The translations under genes and the position numbers were made by a program. From positions 1 to 55,376 of the forward strand of contig NZ_JAENKV010000009.1 in assembly GCF_016599045.1 (NCBI RefSeq): a DNA stretch of 55,376 nt, in the 5' to 3' direction. The notes beneath the pieces were generated by a model. That model saw nothing but the letters and a program-made list of their open reading frames with translations, searched no databases and had not been told where the DNA came from. Shown piece after piece: positions 9,062 to 19,023 of this stretch. Positions within the stretch are counted from its first letter, which is position 1. Each line of letters begins with the position of its first letter. Origin of the DNA: Campylobacter sp. TTU_617. Lineage in GTDB: Bacteria; Campylobacterota; Campylobacteria; Campylobacterales; Campylobacteraceae.

Positions 9062-10284
9062 AATACATTCTCCAAATTTTTAATTAAAATTTGCTCTTCT
9101 TTTTTTGTATTTAAATTTTTATAGAATAAACTTTCATTTTTTGCTTCATTTTCCCCCATGCAAAGAAAGATTAAATTTTGATTTTTATCAGCTAATTCTA
9201 AATGTTTAGCAAGTTTTTTGGCTTCATAACTTAGAATGACTTTATATTTTTTTCTAAGTTGTGTTGCGAGTTTTAAAAGTTTTGTTATGTATTTTTCATC
9301 CATAGAGCAAAGATAAATTCCTTCTCTTTGTAATTTTTCTTCTTTTTGTTCTAAGATAGCGATAATTCTTTCTATACCCATAGCAAAGCCAACGCCAAAA
9401 CCGCTTTTTCCATCAAGGTATTCAATAAGTTTATCATAACGACCCCCACCTGCAATAGCAGCTTTTGCGCCAATTTCATCGCTAATAAATTCAAAAGCTG
9501 TTTTAGAGTAATAATCAAGCCCTCTTACTAATTTAGGATCTATTTCAAAATTTACATTATTTTCTTTTAAAATTTTTTGCAAAATTTCAAAATCTTTTTG
9601 ACAAGAAGAGCATAAATTTTCACTTAAAAGTGGGGCATTTGTGAGTAAATTTTGGCAGTGTTCATTTTTGCAATCTAAAACACGGATAGGGTTTAAACTT
9701 TTTCTACGCAAACAATCTTCGCAAAAACCTTCTTTAGAATCTAAAAATCGCACTAAATTTGTGCGGTATTTTGGCATACACTCTAAACAACCTAAGGAAT
9801 TAATAAGTAATTTAAATTTGATATTTAAACGTGAAAAAATTTCTACTAACATTAAAATGATACTTGCATCTTCATAAACACTTGCATTTCCAAAGCTTTC
9901 AACTCCAAATTGATGAAATTCTCTTAAGCGTCCTTTTTGTGGTCTTTCGTAGCGAAACATAGAACCATGATAAAACCAACGTTTTATGGCATTATTTTTA
10001 TCCATTTTTTTTTCTATATAAGCACGCACCACTCCAGCAGTTCCTTCAGGACGCATACAAACGTGATTTTGGCCTTTATCGATAAATTCATACATTTCTT
10101 TACCTACTATATCAGAGCTTTCTCCTACGCTTCTTTTAAAAAGAGTGCAAAGTTCTAAATGTGGAATGTTGATAAAGCTAAAACCATAGTTTTTTGCAAC
10201 TTCTTCGCAAGTTTTAATCACTTTTTCATAGTAATAAGCATCTTTATCTAATAAATCTTTCATTCCTTTTAAAGCATTTATCAT
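9058..10284 (-). CDS. hisS: Histidyl-tRNA synthetase
   Basis: A 408-aa class II aminoacyl-tRNA synthetase. The histidine-specific motifs are present: MRPEGTAGVVRAYIE near residues 77-91, RGLDYYSKTAFEF near 254-266 and GGGRYDKLIE near 278. A GFGVGFAMGIERI block near 295 is motif 3. A cysteine-rich insertion (CLECMP, CEDCL, CKNEHC, CSSC at ~164-230) resembles a zinc ribbon and is common in HisS proteins of this type. It overlaps tmk and speA by 4 bp at both ends, indicating translational coupling. Confidence 0.94.
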   Translation of the reverse strand: MINALKGMKDLLDKDAYYYEKVIKTCEEVAKNYGFSFINIPHLELCTLFKRSVGESSDIVGKEMYEFIDKGQNHVCMRPEGTAGVVRAYIEKKMDKNNAIKRWFYHGSMFRYERPQKGRLREFHQFGVESFGNASVYEDASIILMLVEIFSRLNIKFKLLINSLGCLECMPKYRTNLVRFLDSKEGFCEDCLRRKSLNPIRVLDCKNEHCQNLLTNAPLLSENLCSSCQKDFEILQKILKENNVNFEIDPKLVRGLDYYSKTAFEFISDEIGAKAAIAGGGRYDKLIEYLDGKSGFGVGFAMGIERIIAILEQKEEKLQREGIYLCSMDEKYITKLLKLATQLRKKYKVILSYEAKKLAKHLELADKNQNLIFLCMGENEAKNESLFYKNLNTKKEEQILIKNLENVL

Positions 10285-10862
10285 TTTAAAAATTCCTTTA
10301 TTTGTTGATGTAGATTTTCTTTTGAATTATCAGCATTTAATTTTAAGAGTTTAAAATCGATTTTTTCTTTTAAAAAATTTAGAGTTTCTTCAAGCTCGTT
10401 TTGGACATTTAGAAAATAATCAATACCGCGTTTTTCTATGCTATCTAACTTTTTTTTGCTTAAGCGTTCTTTTATAAGTTCTTTGTGAGCTTTTAAAAAA
10501 ATTATTTTTTGCGGGAAGTGGTAATTTAAGGCAAAAGCGTTAAATTCAAAAAGTAAATTTTTGTCAAAAGCTTTATTAGTATAAGCTATACCTGAGATAA
10601 AACTACGATCAGAAATGATTAATTTGTCTTGATTTTTTTTTAAGACTTCATCGTAATGCTGGGCACGATCTGCTAAAAAAAGCAAAAGCTCAGCTTTTTT
10701 ATCGATTTTATGAGATTTGTTTAGTAAAAGTTCTCTTAAATGTTTGCCAAGTTCTGTTCCACCTGGTTCAGCTGTAAAAATAGCGTTTTTAAAACATTTT
10801 TTTAAAAGTTCAATTTGAGTGCTCTTTCCTACGCAATCAATGCCTTCAAATACTACATACAA
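10281..10862 (-). CDS. tmk: Thymidylate kinase
   Basis: A 193-aa dTMP kinase. The P-loop is [11 protein letters not shown] at residues 4-14, with [10 protein letters not shown] near 31 and the DR-containing [14 protein letters not shown] near 83-96. The start is TTG: AAAGGA lies 6 nt upstream of it and no in-frame ATG fits the P-loop. The gene begins inside the last codons of coaD (10-bp overlap), so the two are likely translated together. Confidence 0.93.
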   Translation of the reverse strand: MYVVFEGIDCVGKSTQIELLKKCFKNAIFTAEPGGTELGKHLRELLLNKSHKIDKKAELLLFLADRAQHYDEVLKKNQDKLIISDRSFISGIAYTNKAFDKNLLFEFNAFALNYHFPQKIIFLKAHKELIKERLSKKKLDSIEKRGIDYFLNVQNELEETLNFLKEKIDFKLLKLNADNSKENLHQQIKEFLK

Positions 10863-11329
10863 GTTTCATCCTTTAAAAAAGGTAAAATTTCTTTAGGTAC
10901 TAAAGTGCTTACATCGCCATTATGTGTAATAATCGATCTTACTATAGAGCTTGAAATAAAAGCATTTTTTAAATTTGGCATTAAATAGACGGTTTCTAAA
11001 TCTTTGCATAAAGAATTATTTGCATAACCCATTTGAAGTTCATATTCAAAATCGCTTACAGCCCTTAAGCCTCTAATTATGATATTTACATCAAGTTTTT
11101 TTGCTAAATCTACAAGTAGGGTATCAAAACTAACAATTTCTATATTTTTTAAATTTTTTGTAGCAATATAGGCTAAATTTTGTCTTTGTTCTAATGTAAA
11201 ATGAGGCTTTTTATGTTCGCTTTTTGCAATGGCAACTATAACTTTATCAAAAATTTTAAGTGCTCTTTTAATCACATCTAAATGCCCATTGGTAATAGGA
11301 TCAAAAGTTCCTGGATATAAACAAGTCAT
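10853..11329 (-). CDS. coaD: Pantetheine-phosphate adenylyltransferase
   Basis: A 158-aa nucleotidyltransferase that transfers AMP to 4'-phosphopantetheine, the penultimate step of coenzyme A synthesis. The (T/H)xGH signature is in [14 protein letters not shown] (5-18) and the second motif is ISSSIVRSI near 126. [17 protein letters not shown] is the family core. Length is typical. It overlaps tmk and lies 20 bp after ubiX. Confidence 0.95.
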   Translation of the reverse strand: MTCLYPGTFDPITNGHLDVIKRALKIFDKVIVAIAKSEHKKPHFTLEQRQNLAYIATKNLKNIEIVSFDTLLVDLAKKLDVNIIIRGLRAVSDFEYELQMGYANNSLCKDLETVYLMPNLKNAFISSSIVRSIITHNGDVSTLVPKEILPFLKDETCM

Positions 11330-11349
11330 TTTATTTTTATCCTTTTATT

Positions 11350-11916
11350 TTAAATTTTTTCCCATCTTTTGTATAAATTATGCTCAATATCTAAAAGATC
11401 AAGCCATTTTCCTATGATAAAATTATCAAGATCTTCTAGACTTTTTATTTTGGAATATGTGGCATAAATTGGTGGAGCTATTATAACTCCAAGCATACTT
11501 AGTTTTGCCATATGTTCTAAATTTAAAGTTGAAAAAGGCATTTCTCTTACAGCTAAAATTAATTTTTTTCTTTCTTTTAGGGCAACTGCACAAGCTCTTG
11601 TAAGCAAAGTATCTGCAAACCCTGAATGAATTTTAGCTAAGGTTGAGATAGAGCAGGGCGCAATGATGGTTTGATTTATTTTAAAAGATCCACTTGAAAC
11701 AGCCGCGCTTAAATCATCATTTTCAAAAAAAATTGTTTTTTTAAATTCTTCTTTACATAAAAGCTTTAAGTCTTTATGATTTTCATTATAAAAGCTTAAT
11801 TTTGCTCCATTGCTTATAATGCAAAAAGTTTCAATTTTTTCTTTTTCTAGGTGCTTGAGTAATTTTAATCCTAAATTAACACTACTAGAACCTGAAATTC
11901 CTAGTAAAATTTTCAT
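11350..11916 (-). CDS. ubiX: UbiX-type flavin prenyltransferase
   Basis: A 188-aa UbiX/PAD1-family protein that makes prenylated FMN for the UbiD decarboxylase. The N-terminal GISGSSSVNLGLKLL (6-20), the APCSISTLAKIHSGFADTLLTRA segment split around 85-105, and LILAVREMPFS near 120 are diagnostic. It overlaps flgA by 4 bp. Confidence 0.9.
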   Translation of the reverse strand: MKILLGISGSSSVNLGLKLLKHLEKEKIETFCIISNGAKLSFYNENHKDLKLLCKEEFKKTIFFENDDLSAAVSSGSFKINQTIIAPCSISTLAKIHSGFADTLLTRACAVALKERKKLILAVREMPFSTLNLEHMAKLSMLGVIIAPPIYATYSKIKSLEDLDNFIIGKWLDLLDIEHNLYKRWEKI

Positions 11917-12572
11917 TGTAAAAGTATCCTATTTTTTCCACTTACTATACCTTGCATTACCTTACCCTCTTTGTTTTTAGCTTTTATTCTTTCGCCTAAA
12001 TTAGCATTTTCTAAAGCGGTTAGTTCTATTTGTACATCTATGTTAGAATCTCTTAATATACCTATAATAGGATCATTTCTTTTGATTAAAGCATTAATTT
12101 TAAACATATTTCTTTTTAAAATTGTATTTTTGTTTATATTAACTTTGGCTACTAAATTTTTTGCTTCTTCTGCACTTAAAGCATTTAATGGGATTTTATC
12201 AAAATCCATTAAAGCTTTATCAAAATCTAAAGGACTTAATTTTTCTCCTTTAAGTATAGATTTTTTTGATTTTAAAATTTCAATATCCGCATCAATAAAA
12301 TAACGAAAAAAAATATTTTTTTGAATATTTTGTGGTGTTTTAAATTCTGCTCTTAAAAAGCCTTGAGCTTTATTAAATTTTGCATTGGCTAATCTTAAAA
12401 ATTCGTATTGATCAAAATCTTTAGGCAATGAAGTGTTCATAATATCAATTTTAGTAATAATAATATTACTAAAATTATTTTGCAATTCTTTACTTAAGGC
12501 TAATTTAACTTTTTCTATATTATTTGCAAAACATAAGTTAAAAATACAAATAAAAAAAAGTATTTTTTTCAT
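11913..12572 (-). CDS. flgA: FlgA, flagellar basal body P-ring chaperone
   Basis: A 219-aa secreted protein with a short signal peptide (ILFFICIFNLCFA). The C-terminal SAF/FlgA domain contains KSILKGEKLSPLDF, NTILKRNMFKINALIKRNDPI in pieces, and the ending GKVMQGIVSGKNRILLQ. FlgA is a periplasmic chaperone for P-ring assembly. It lies away from other flagellar genes, within a metabolic operon, which is normal for Campylobacter. Confidence 0.87.
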   Translation of the reverse strand: MKKILFFICIFNLCFANNIEKVKLALSKELQNNFSNIIITKIDIMNTSLPKDFDQYEFLRLANAKFNKAQGFLRAEFKTPQNIQKNIFFRYFIDADIEILKSKKSILKGEKLSPLDFDKALMDFDKIPLNALSAEEAKNLVAKVNINKNTILKRNMFKINALIKRNDPIIGILRDSNIDVQIELTALENANLGERIKAKNKEGKVMQGIVSGKNRILLQ

Positions 12573-12592
12573 TTTAAAACTTGTATCATTTT

Positions 12593-13363
12593 TTAAAATG
12601 CTGGAATAATGGAACCATTATATTTTTCTAAAATAAAATTTCTCACTTTTTCAGTTTGAAGCGCTTTAATTAAAGCTTTAATTTTAGGATTATTTTCATT
12701 CCCTTCTTTAACAACTATAATATTTACATAAGGATTATCTTTATCTTCAATTAAAACAGAATCTTTTAAAGGATTAAGTCCAGCTGATAGCGCATAGTTT
12801 GAATTAATGATAGCAAAATCAACATCATTTAAAGCTCTTGGGAGTTGTGCTGCTTTTAATTCTATAAATTTTATTTTTTTAGGATTATCTATAATATCAA
12901 GTGGAGTTTTTAGGGCAGAATTTTTAAAAGAGATCAATCCGCTTTTACCTATAAGATCTAAAGCTCTACTTTCATTAGTAGGATCATTTGGGATAGCAAT
13001 TTTTGCTCCTTCTTTGATATCATTTAAATTTTTATATGTTTTAGAATATATCGCCATAGGTTCTATATGAATAGCGGCTACTTTAACTAGTCTTGTTTTT
13101 TTGATATTGTTAAATTCTTTTAAATAAGGTTCGTGTTGAAAAAAATTTGCATCTACTTCATTAGCATTAACGGCTAAATTAGGCAAAACATAATCAGTAA
13201 ATTCTTTGATTTCAAGTTTATAGCCTTGTTTTTCTAAATCTGGTTTAACTTGTTCTAAAATTTGTGCATGTGGAACAGGCGAAGCTGCAATACTTATGGT
13301 CTCAGTTGCGTTAAGATTAAGATAGGTTAAAAAAAATAATAATACCAAAGCTTTTAGTTTCAT
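12593..13363 (-). CDS. metQ: NLPA-family substrate-binding protein of a MetNIQ-type importer
   Basis: A 256-aa periplasmic binding protein. It starts with a signal peptide ending LNLNA, followed by TISIAASPVPHAQILEQVKP, the usual mature start of MetQ-like proteins. GAKIAIPNDPTNESRALDL near 120 and NPYVNIIVVKEGNENNP near 208 are family motifs. There is no lipobox cysteine, so the protein is probably soluble rather than lipid-anchored. It precedes the permease and ATPase genes in a reversed order (N-I-Q on the minus strand). Methionine is the likely ligand by homology only. From memory, NCTC 11168 has three such genes in a row here; only one is present. Confidence 0.85.
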   Translation of the reverse strand: MKLKALVLLFFLTYLNLNATETISIAASPVPHAQILEQVKPDLEKQGYKLEIKEFTDYVLPNLAVNANEVDANFFQHEPYLKEFNNIKKTRLVKVAAIHIEPMAIYSKTYKNLNDIKEGAKIAIPNDPTNESRALDLIGKSGLISFKNSALKTPLDIIDNPKKIKFIELKAAQLPRALNDVDFAIINSNYALSAGLNPLKDSVLIEDKDNPYVNIIVVKEGNENNPKIKALIKALQTEKVRNFILEKYNGSIIPAF

Positions 13364-13416
13364 TTTTTTCCTTAGTTTTAAATTTTAAAATTATAAAAAA
13401 GTTAAGTAAATAGGTA

Positions 13417-14175
13417 TTATTTTTTGCTTAGTTTGTATAATAAATTTCCTATTATTTGAACTACTTGAACCAAAATAAGCAAAATAATAATTGTTTGAAG
13501 CATTATCTCTGTATTAAAGCGTTCATAGCCGTAGCGAATAGCAATATCTCCTAATCCACCTCCGCCAATAGTTCCAGCAAGTGCTGAGAATCCTATGGTA
13601 AAAATTAAAGTTAAAACTATACTATTAATAACATTTGGTAAGCTTTCTACAAAAATAATTTTAAAAATTATTTGTAAATTATTGGCCCCATAAGACTTAG
13701 CTGCTTCTATGGTCGATTTATCAACTTCTTTAAAAGCACTTTCAAGCATTTTGGCTAAATAGGGTGCTATACCTATAGATAAAGGTATAATTGTTGCGCT
13801 TGTTCCTATACTTGTTCCTATTATAATTTTTGATAAAGGTAAAAGTATGATAATAAGTATAAGAAAAGGAAAGGCGCGCAAAGTGTTAATAAAAAAATCT
13901 AAAATTCTATAAAAAATAATATTTTCTTTTAAGCCATTTTTATCATATATAGTGAGTAAAATAGCAGGAATTATAGCTAAACAAAACCCTAAAAAAGTCG
14001 CTACAAAACTCATATAAAGAGTTTCATTTAAAGCTGTTTTTAAAATGTTTTCAAAATTTGTTGGAAAAGTTTGGAAAGTATTAATTAAAGTTGTATTAAT
14101 ACTTTGAAGGGAAAAGTCATCATAAAACTGTTTTATTCTGTCTAAAAAATTTTCATTCAAGATACTATCTCCCAT
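13417..14175 (-). CDS. metI: MetI-type ABC transporter permease
   Basis: A 252-aa inner membrane permease with five or six hydrophobic segments. The EAA-like loop [20 protein letters not shown] (about 155-175) contacts the ATPase. [27 protein letters not shown] is split near 193-218 and is the MetI family signature. An extra N-terminal ~40 residues precede the first segment. It overlaps metN by 19 bp. Confidence 0.88.
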   Translation of the reverse strand: MGDSILNENFLDRIKQFYDDFSLQSINTTLINTFQTFPTNFENILKTALNETLYMSFVATFLGFCLAIIPAILLTIYDKNGLKENIIFYRILDFFINTLRAFPFLILIIILLPLSKIIIGTSIGTSATIIPLSIGIAPYLAKMLESAFKEVDKSTIEAAKSYGANNLQIIFKIIFVESLPNVINSIVLTLIFTIGFSALAGTIGGGGLGDIAIRYGYERFNTEIMLQTIIILLILVQVVQIIGNLLYKLSKK

Positions 14176-15167
14176 AAAACTTTATTTTTTTCAATATAAT
14201 TTAATACCTTTTCTTTATCCTGTTGATCAATGTTAATGACTAAATTACCTAAAGCATTTCCATTTAGTTTTTCTATTTTGCCCCAAACTATATTAAAGTC
14301 AATATTAAGCGTTCTAGCCATATGTGTGATTATGCTTTTTTGAGCAATTTCTTTTGGAAAATAGAGTTTGATATTTAAGCCTTTATCCGGTAAAAAATCA
14401 TTTTCACCTAAAAATTCTTTCATTTTGTGATTAGGCTTTAAAAAAAGTTCATCAATCAAACCTTCTCCTATAACTTTACCTTTTTCAAGCAAAATAGCTT
14501 TTTGTGCCACTTCTTTTACAACGTCCATTTCGTGAGTTACTAAAACTATGCTTATGTGAAGCTCTTTATTGATTTTTTGTAAAAGTTCTAAAATATTTTT
14601 AGTGGTATTTGGATCTAGTGCTGAAGTTGCTTCATCACTTAAAAGAATTTTAGGATCAAGTGTTAAGGCTCTAGCTATAGCTACTCTTTGTTTTTGTCCC
14701 CCGCTTAATTCTTTTGGATAGGCTTTACTTTTTTCTAAAAGTCCTACTATATCTAAAAGCTCATTGACTTTAGATTTAAGTTCATTTTCGCTCATAAAAT
14801 CTTTTTTAAAAAGTTTTGAATAAAGCTTATTTTGACTATAATGCATTCTTAAGGGTATTGCAACATTTTCAAAAACATTTTTTCTATTGATTAGAGCAAA
14901 ATTTTGAAAAATCATTCCTATATTTTTTCTTAAAAATCTAAGTTTTTTTGGATAATTTTGTTTTAAATTTGAAATTTCTTCTCCTAAAACTTCTAATTTT
15001 CCTTCTTGATAATCTTCTAATCCATTTATACATCTTAAAAGAGTTGATTTTCCAGCACCGCTATGACCTACAATGGCATAAATTTCTCCTTTTTTTATCT
15101 CTAGGGAAATATCATTAAGAACTAAATTTTGCTGATAATATTTTTTTAAATTTGTAATTTTTATCAA
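14157..15167 (-). CDS. metN: MetN-type ABC transporter ATP-binding protein
   Basis: A 336-aa ATPase. Walker A is GHSGAGKST near 34-42, the signature is [15 protein letters not shown] near 137 and Walker B is [13 protein letters not shown] near 157. A C-terminal NIL domain (about 265-336) is the regulatory ligand-sensing domain of MetN proteins. The start is TTG: AAGGGTGA, which includes the valS stop, lies 5 nt upstream. It follows valS by 3 bp, so the importer may be co-transcribed with valS. Confidence 0.9.
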   Translation of the reverse strand: MIKITNLKKYYQQNLVLNDISLEIKKGEIYAIVGHSGAGKSTLLRCINGLEDYQEGKLEVLGEEISNLKQNYPKKLRFLRKNIGMIFQNFALINRKNVFENVAIPLRMHYSQNKLYSKLFKKDFMSENELKSKVNELLDIVGLLEKSKAYPKELSGGQKQRVAIARALTLDPKILLSDEATSALDPNTTKNILELLQKINKELHISIVLVTHEMDVVKEVAQKAILLEKGKVIGEGLIDELFLKPNHKMKEFLGENDFLPDKGLNIKLYFPKEIAQKSIITHMARTLNIDFNIVWGKIEKLNGNALGNLVINIDQQDKEKVLNYIEKNKVLWEIVS

Positions 15168-15170
15168 AAA

Positions 15171-17783
15171 TCACCCTTTTAAATTTTTTAATTCTAAGTC
15201 AATCTTTTTAAGTTGTTCTTTTAGACTGATTGAAGTATTAGTATTTTGCTCGATAATATTTTTTGGAGCGTTTTTGAGAAAATTTTCATTTGAAAGCATA
15301 GTATCTAGCTTTAAAAGTTCTTTTTGTAATTTTGCTTTTTGATTTTCTAATCTTTGGATAATAGCGCTTAAATCAATATTATCTAAAGCAATGAAAATTT
15401 CTAAATTTTCACTTACATCGCAAACAGAATTTGGTATTTTTGTATCTGTAAATTCGATCGATTCACATTTGGCTAAATTGGTAATAAAATGAGAATAAAG
15501 CTCTAATTTATTTTTTTGTTTTGTGTTATTTAGCTTTATAAAGGCTTTTTCAATTTTAGAATTTCCAAGCTCTATTAAGCTTTTTGCACGGCGGATACTG
15601 ACTATACTTTCTATAAGTAAATTAAAAATTTCTTTAATTTCTAAATTTTCTTTATCAAAAGTTGGATAAGTGCTTATCATAATAGAAGAAGTGTTTTCAA
15701 GATCACTTTTGCTAAGTTTGTGATATAAATATTCGCTGATAAAAGGCATAAAAGGATTTAAAGCTTTTAAGGCTTCTTTAAAGATGCTGCCTAGCTCTTT
15801 AATACTTGATTTATCTGCTTTACTAAGTTCTATACCCCAATCGCAAAAATCATTCCAGAAAAATTTATAAAGTATATTAGCACTATCATTAAAACGGTAT
15901 TGTTCTAAATTTTCTCTTACATTCTTAATACATTCTTGAAATCTTGCATAAATGTAAATTCCAAGATCGCTTTTTAATTCTATATTTTGCAGATCTTCAA
16001 ATTTGTCTTGATTTAAAAGCAAATAATTACTTGCGTTATAGAGTTTATTGGTAAAGTTCCTAACTTGCAAAAGTTTGTCATTGCTTAATTTTATATCCCT
16101 TCCTTGTATAGCAAGAAGTGCTAGGGTAAAACGTAAAATATCAGCACTATATTCTTTGATACATTCATTTGGATCGATCACATTACCTAAGCTTTTACTC
16201 ATTTTTCTGCCTTGCTCATCTTTAACAAGAGCATGTAGATAAATATCTTTAAAAGGTAGTTTGTCAAAAACATTACTACTTTGAAACATCATTCTTGCTA
16301 CCCAGAAAAATAAAATATCAAAACCTGTAATTAGCAAAGAGTTAGGATAAAATTCATCTAAATCTTCTTTATTCCATAATTTTCCTTCGCCCCAATGCTC
16401 ATTACCCCAGCCTAAAGTACTAATAGCCCAAAGTCCTGATGAAAACCAAGTATCTAAGACGTCTGGATCTTGAGTTAAATTTTTACTCCCGCATTTTGGA
16501 CATTGGCTTGGTTGTTCTTGGCTTGCCCATTCATAAGAACATTCACAATAATAAACAGGAATTTGGTGTCCCCACCATAATTGTCTTGAAATACACCAGT
16601 CTTTTAAATCTCTCATCCATGCGTTAAAACTATTAATCCAGTGTGAAGGATAAAATTCACTTTCTTTTAGATTGATTTTTTCTATGCTTTTTTGAGCAAT
16701 TTCTTTTTTAACAAACCATTGTTTTGAAATATAAGGTTCTACTATATTATTGCATCTATAACAATATCCTACTTGATGAGTATAATCTTCTATTTTATCA
16801 ATAAAACCTAATTTTTCTAATTGAGCTATGATTTTTTCTCTAGCCTTTAATCTTTCTAAGCCTTGAAATTCTAAACAATGTTCATTTAAGATACCTTTTT
16901 CATCAAAAATGGTGATAAATTCTAAATTATGTCTTTTGCCGATTTCATAATCGTTTGTATCGTGAGCCGGAGTAACTTTAACTATACCTGTTCCAAAATT
17001 TGTATCAACATAATCATCAGCAATTATTTTAAGAGTTCTTTTGCAAAGAGGTAAAATAACTTCTTTTCCAATGAAATTTTTATAACGCTCATCATTTGGA
17101 TTTACCATTAAAGCACTATCGCCAAATAAGGTTTCAGGTCTTGTAGTTGCAATTGTAACAAAATCATTGCTATCTTTTAAAAAATATTTAATATAATAAA
17201 GCTTGCCTTTTGTTTCTTTATAATCAACTTCAATATCACTTAAAGCCCCATCATGAGTACACCAATTAATCATATAATTTCCGCGTACAATGAGCTTTTT
17301 ATTGTAAAGATCTACAAAGGATTTTTTTACCGCATTAACAAGTCCTTCATCCATTGTAAAACGTAAGCGAGACCAAGCTGGAGTAATGCCTAAAGTTCTC
17401 ATTTGATTAAGAATTTTATCTCCGCTTTGTTTTTTCCATTCCCAAACTTTTTCTATAAATTTTTCTCTACCCAACTCTTCTTTTGTTATACCTTTGGCGA
17501 GAAGTTGTTTTTCTACAACATTTTGAGTAGCAATACCAGCGTGATCAAGTCCAGGTTGATAAAGAACCTTATAGCCGTCCATTCTTTTATAGCGTGTGAT
17601 GATATCTTGTAAAGTAAAAGTTAAAGCGTGCCCTATGTGCAAAACTCCTGTAACATTAGGAGGAGGCATCATAATACAAAATACTTTTCCATCTTTTTGA
17701 ATGGCTTTATTTGAATCAATTTCAAAATAGCCTCTTTCTTCGCAAATTTGATAATATTTTTTTTCTAAATTTTTATCATACAT
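15171..17783 (-). CDS. valS: Valyl-tRNA synthetase
   Basis: An 870-aa class I synthetase. HIGH lies at residues 49-52 (TGVLHIGHALTF) and KMSKS is in GRKMSKSLGN near 520. The editing domain (TTRPETLFGD, HDTNDYEIGKRHNL) is present, as are a CxxC zinc pair near 415-435 and a C-terminal coiled coil. I start at the ATG at 17783 rather than the TTG one codon earlier, since AAAGG is then 6 nt away. It is expected to charge tRNA-Val and hydrolyse mischarged Thr. Confidence 0.95.
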   Translation of the reverse strand: MYDKNLEKKYYQICEERGYFEIDSNKAIQKDGKVFCIMMPPPNVTGVLHIGHALTFTLQDIITRYKRMDGYKVLYQPGLDHAGIATQNVVEKQLLAKGITKEELGREKFIEKVWEWKKQSGDKILNQMRTLGITPAWSRLRFTMDEGLVNAVKKSFVDLYNKKLIVRGNYMINWCTHDGALSDIEVDYKETKGKLYYIKYFLKDSNDFVTIATTRPETLFGDSALMVNPNDERYKNFIGKEVILPLCKRTLKIIADDYVDTNFGTGIVKVTPAHDTNDYEIGKRHNLEFITIFDEKGILNEHCLEFQGLERLKAREKIIAQLEKLGFIDKIEDYTHQVGYCYRCNNIVEPYISKQWFVKKEIAQKSIEKINLKESEFYPSHWINSFNAWMRDLKDWCISRQLWWGHQIPVYYCECSYEWASQEQPSQCPKCGSKNLTQDPDVLDTWFSSGLWAISTLGWGNEHWGEGKLWNKEDLDEFYPNSLLITGFDILFFWVARMMFQSSNVFDKLPFKDIYLHALVKDEQGRKMSKSLGNVIDPNECIKEYSADILRFTLALLAIQGRDIKLSNDKLLQVRNFTNKLYNASNYLLLNQDKFEDLQNIELKSDLGIYIYARFQECIKNVRENLEQYRFNDSANILYKFFWNDFCDWGIELSKADKSSIKELGSIFKEALKALNPFMPFISEYLYHKLSKSDLENTSSIMISTYPTFDKENLEIKEIFNLLIESIVSIRRAKSLIELGNSKIEKAFIKLNNTKQKNKLELYSHFITNLAKCESIEFTDTKIPNSVCDVSENLEIFIALDNIDLSAIIQRLENQKAKLQKELLKLDTMLSNENFLKNAPKNIIEQNTNTSISLKEQLKKIDLELKNLKG

Positions 17784-17814
17784 CAATTGCCTTTATCATT
17801 TTGCTTAAATTTAT

Positions 17815-18900
17815 TTATATAGAAGTAATTTCTATAATTTCGCAAAATGGAAAAAAGTATTGTGCCGTATTAAGTCCGGTTTTTAAACTTTTAATATGTT
17901 TTGAAAATTCACTTCCTTTGCCTTCTTTTTTTATTTGAAGTTTGAGTCTTTCTATGATTTCTTCACGCGCTACGTGTTGGTTTAATGTGCTAAGATTGTT
18001 TAAATAAGGACTTAATTGATTAAGATTGATATATTTATAAGCTTTTTTCATATCTGAAAAAATAATTTCTTTATTATAAATAGTTAATTTCATTTCTCCT
18101 TTTGATAGCATTTTTACAAAAACGCTTAAATAATAATCTTTTGAATTATCTTCTATAGAATTTAACATATCTTTTAAAAGATTAATTCTATACTGACTTA
18201 GGAATTTGCCATCTAAAACATAAACTTTCATATTTTCTGTGCTAAGCTCTGGTTCTAAGCGACTATTTTTTCCTATACTTAGATATTCTCTAGCTGTATT
18301 TAAGTATTTATTTTTATTTGATTTGTTTGATTGAAGTTCTTTTTTAATAGCCTTTTCTCTTTCTAAGATTTTTTGTTGTTTGCTAATTTCTTTTTTAAGA
18401 GCTTCTATTTTAGCTTGTTTATCTTCTTTTTGTAGTTGCTGTGAATTATTATTTGTAGTATTTATATATTGATTATTTTCATCTGTTGTGGTTGTATTAC
18501 TTATATTGTTATCTGTATTTAAACTTTTATTATTTTCATTTATATTAATATTAGCATTAGTTGCGTTGCTATCATTATTTATATTTTCATTAATTTCACT
18601 TGTTGTAACTGTATTGTTTATATCGTTGTTTAAATTTTGATTTTCATTTAATGAGGTGGTTTCTTGTTTTTTTATGATGTTATTGTCGATATTGGTATTA
18701 TGTGTTGAATAATCTTTATTTGTAGATGAATAAGAATTATTATAGTTGTTGGTATATGATTTTTGTTCAGAGTAAGAATTATTATTTAAATTATAATTTT
18801 TTGGTTTTGAGTATTCAAAAAGATAATAATAAGTTCCGCCAAGTATTGCAATAATAGCTATTAGTATACTAGCAATAATAGAAAAAATTTTAAAATTCAT
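17815..18900 (-). CDS. Membrane-anchored protein with an Asn-rich linker
   Basis: I do not recognise a functional family. The 361-aa protein has one N-terminal membrane segment (IFSIIASILIAIIAILGGTYYYL, split at residues 4-27), then a very Asn/Thr/Ser-rich linker (about 36-155). A coiled coil follows near 158-195 (KEDKQAKIEALKKEISKQ) and a folded C-terminal ~160 residues end the protein. The design suggests an envelope protein with a long flexible tether. AAGGA precedes the ATG by 8 nt. It is divergent from the helicase gene and 31 bp before valS. C. jejuni has a similar unnamed gene next to valS, as far as I recall. Confidence 0.7.
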   Translation of the reverse strand: MNFKIFSIIASILIAIIAILGGTYYYLFEYSKPKNYNLNNNSYSEQKSYTNNYNNSYSSTNKDYSTHNTNIDNNIIKKQETTSLNENQNLNNDINNTVTTSEINENINNDSNATNANININENNKSLNTDNNISNTTTTDENNQYINTTNNNSQQLQKEDKQAKIEALKKEISKQQKILEREKAIKKELQSNKSNKNKYLNTAREYLSIGKNSRLEPELSTENMKVYVLDGKFLSQYRINLLKDMLNSIEDNSKDYYLSVFVKMLSKGEMKLTIYNKEIIFSDMKKAYKYINLNQLSPYLNNLSTLNQHVAREEIIERLKLQIKKEGKGSEFSKHIKSLKTGLNTAQYFFPFCEIIEITSI

Positions 18901-18996
18901 TTGTTATTCCTTAAATAGAATGTAAAGCAGTTGGTATTGTACTATAATCAAATATAAAGTAATTTTAAATTTTTATATTTTTAAGTAATTTTTTTT

Positions 18997-19002
18997 TATA
19001 AT
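18997..19002 (+). promoter_or_regulatory. -10 box TATAAT of the helicase gene
   Basis: A perfect TATAAT in a T-rich context lies 21 nt before the ATG at 19024. The expected transcript start is near 19009, with the ribosome binding site TAAGGA falling inside the leader. Confidence 0.5.
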
Positions 19003-19023
19003 TTAACTTTTATAAGGAAAATA

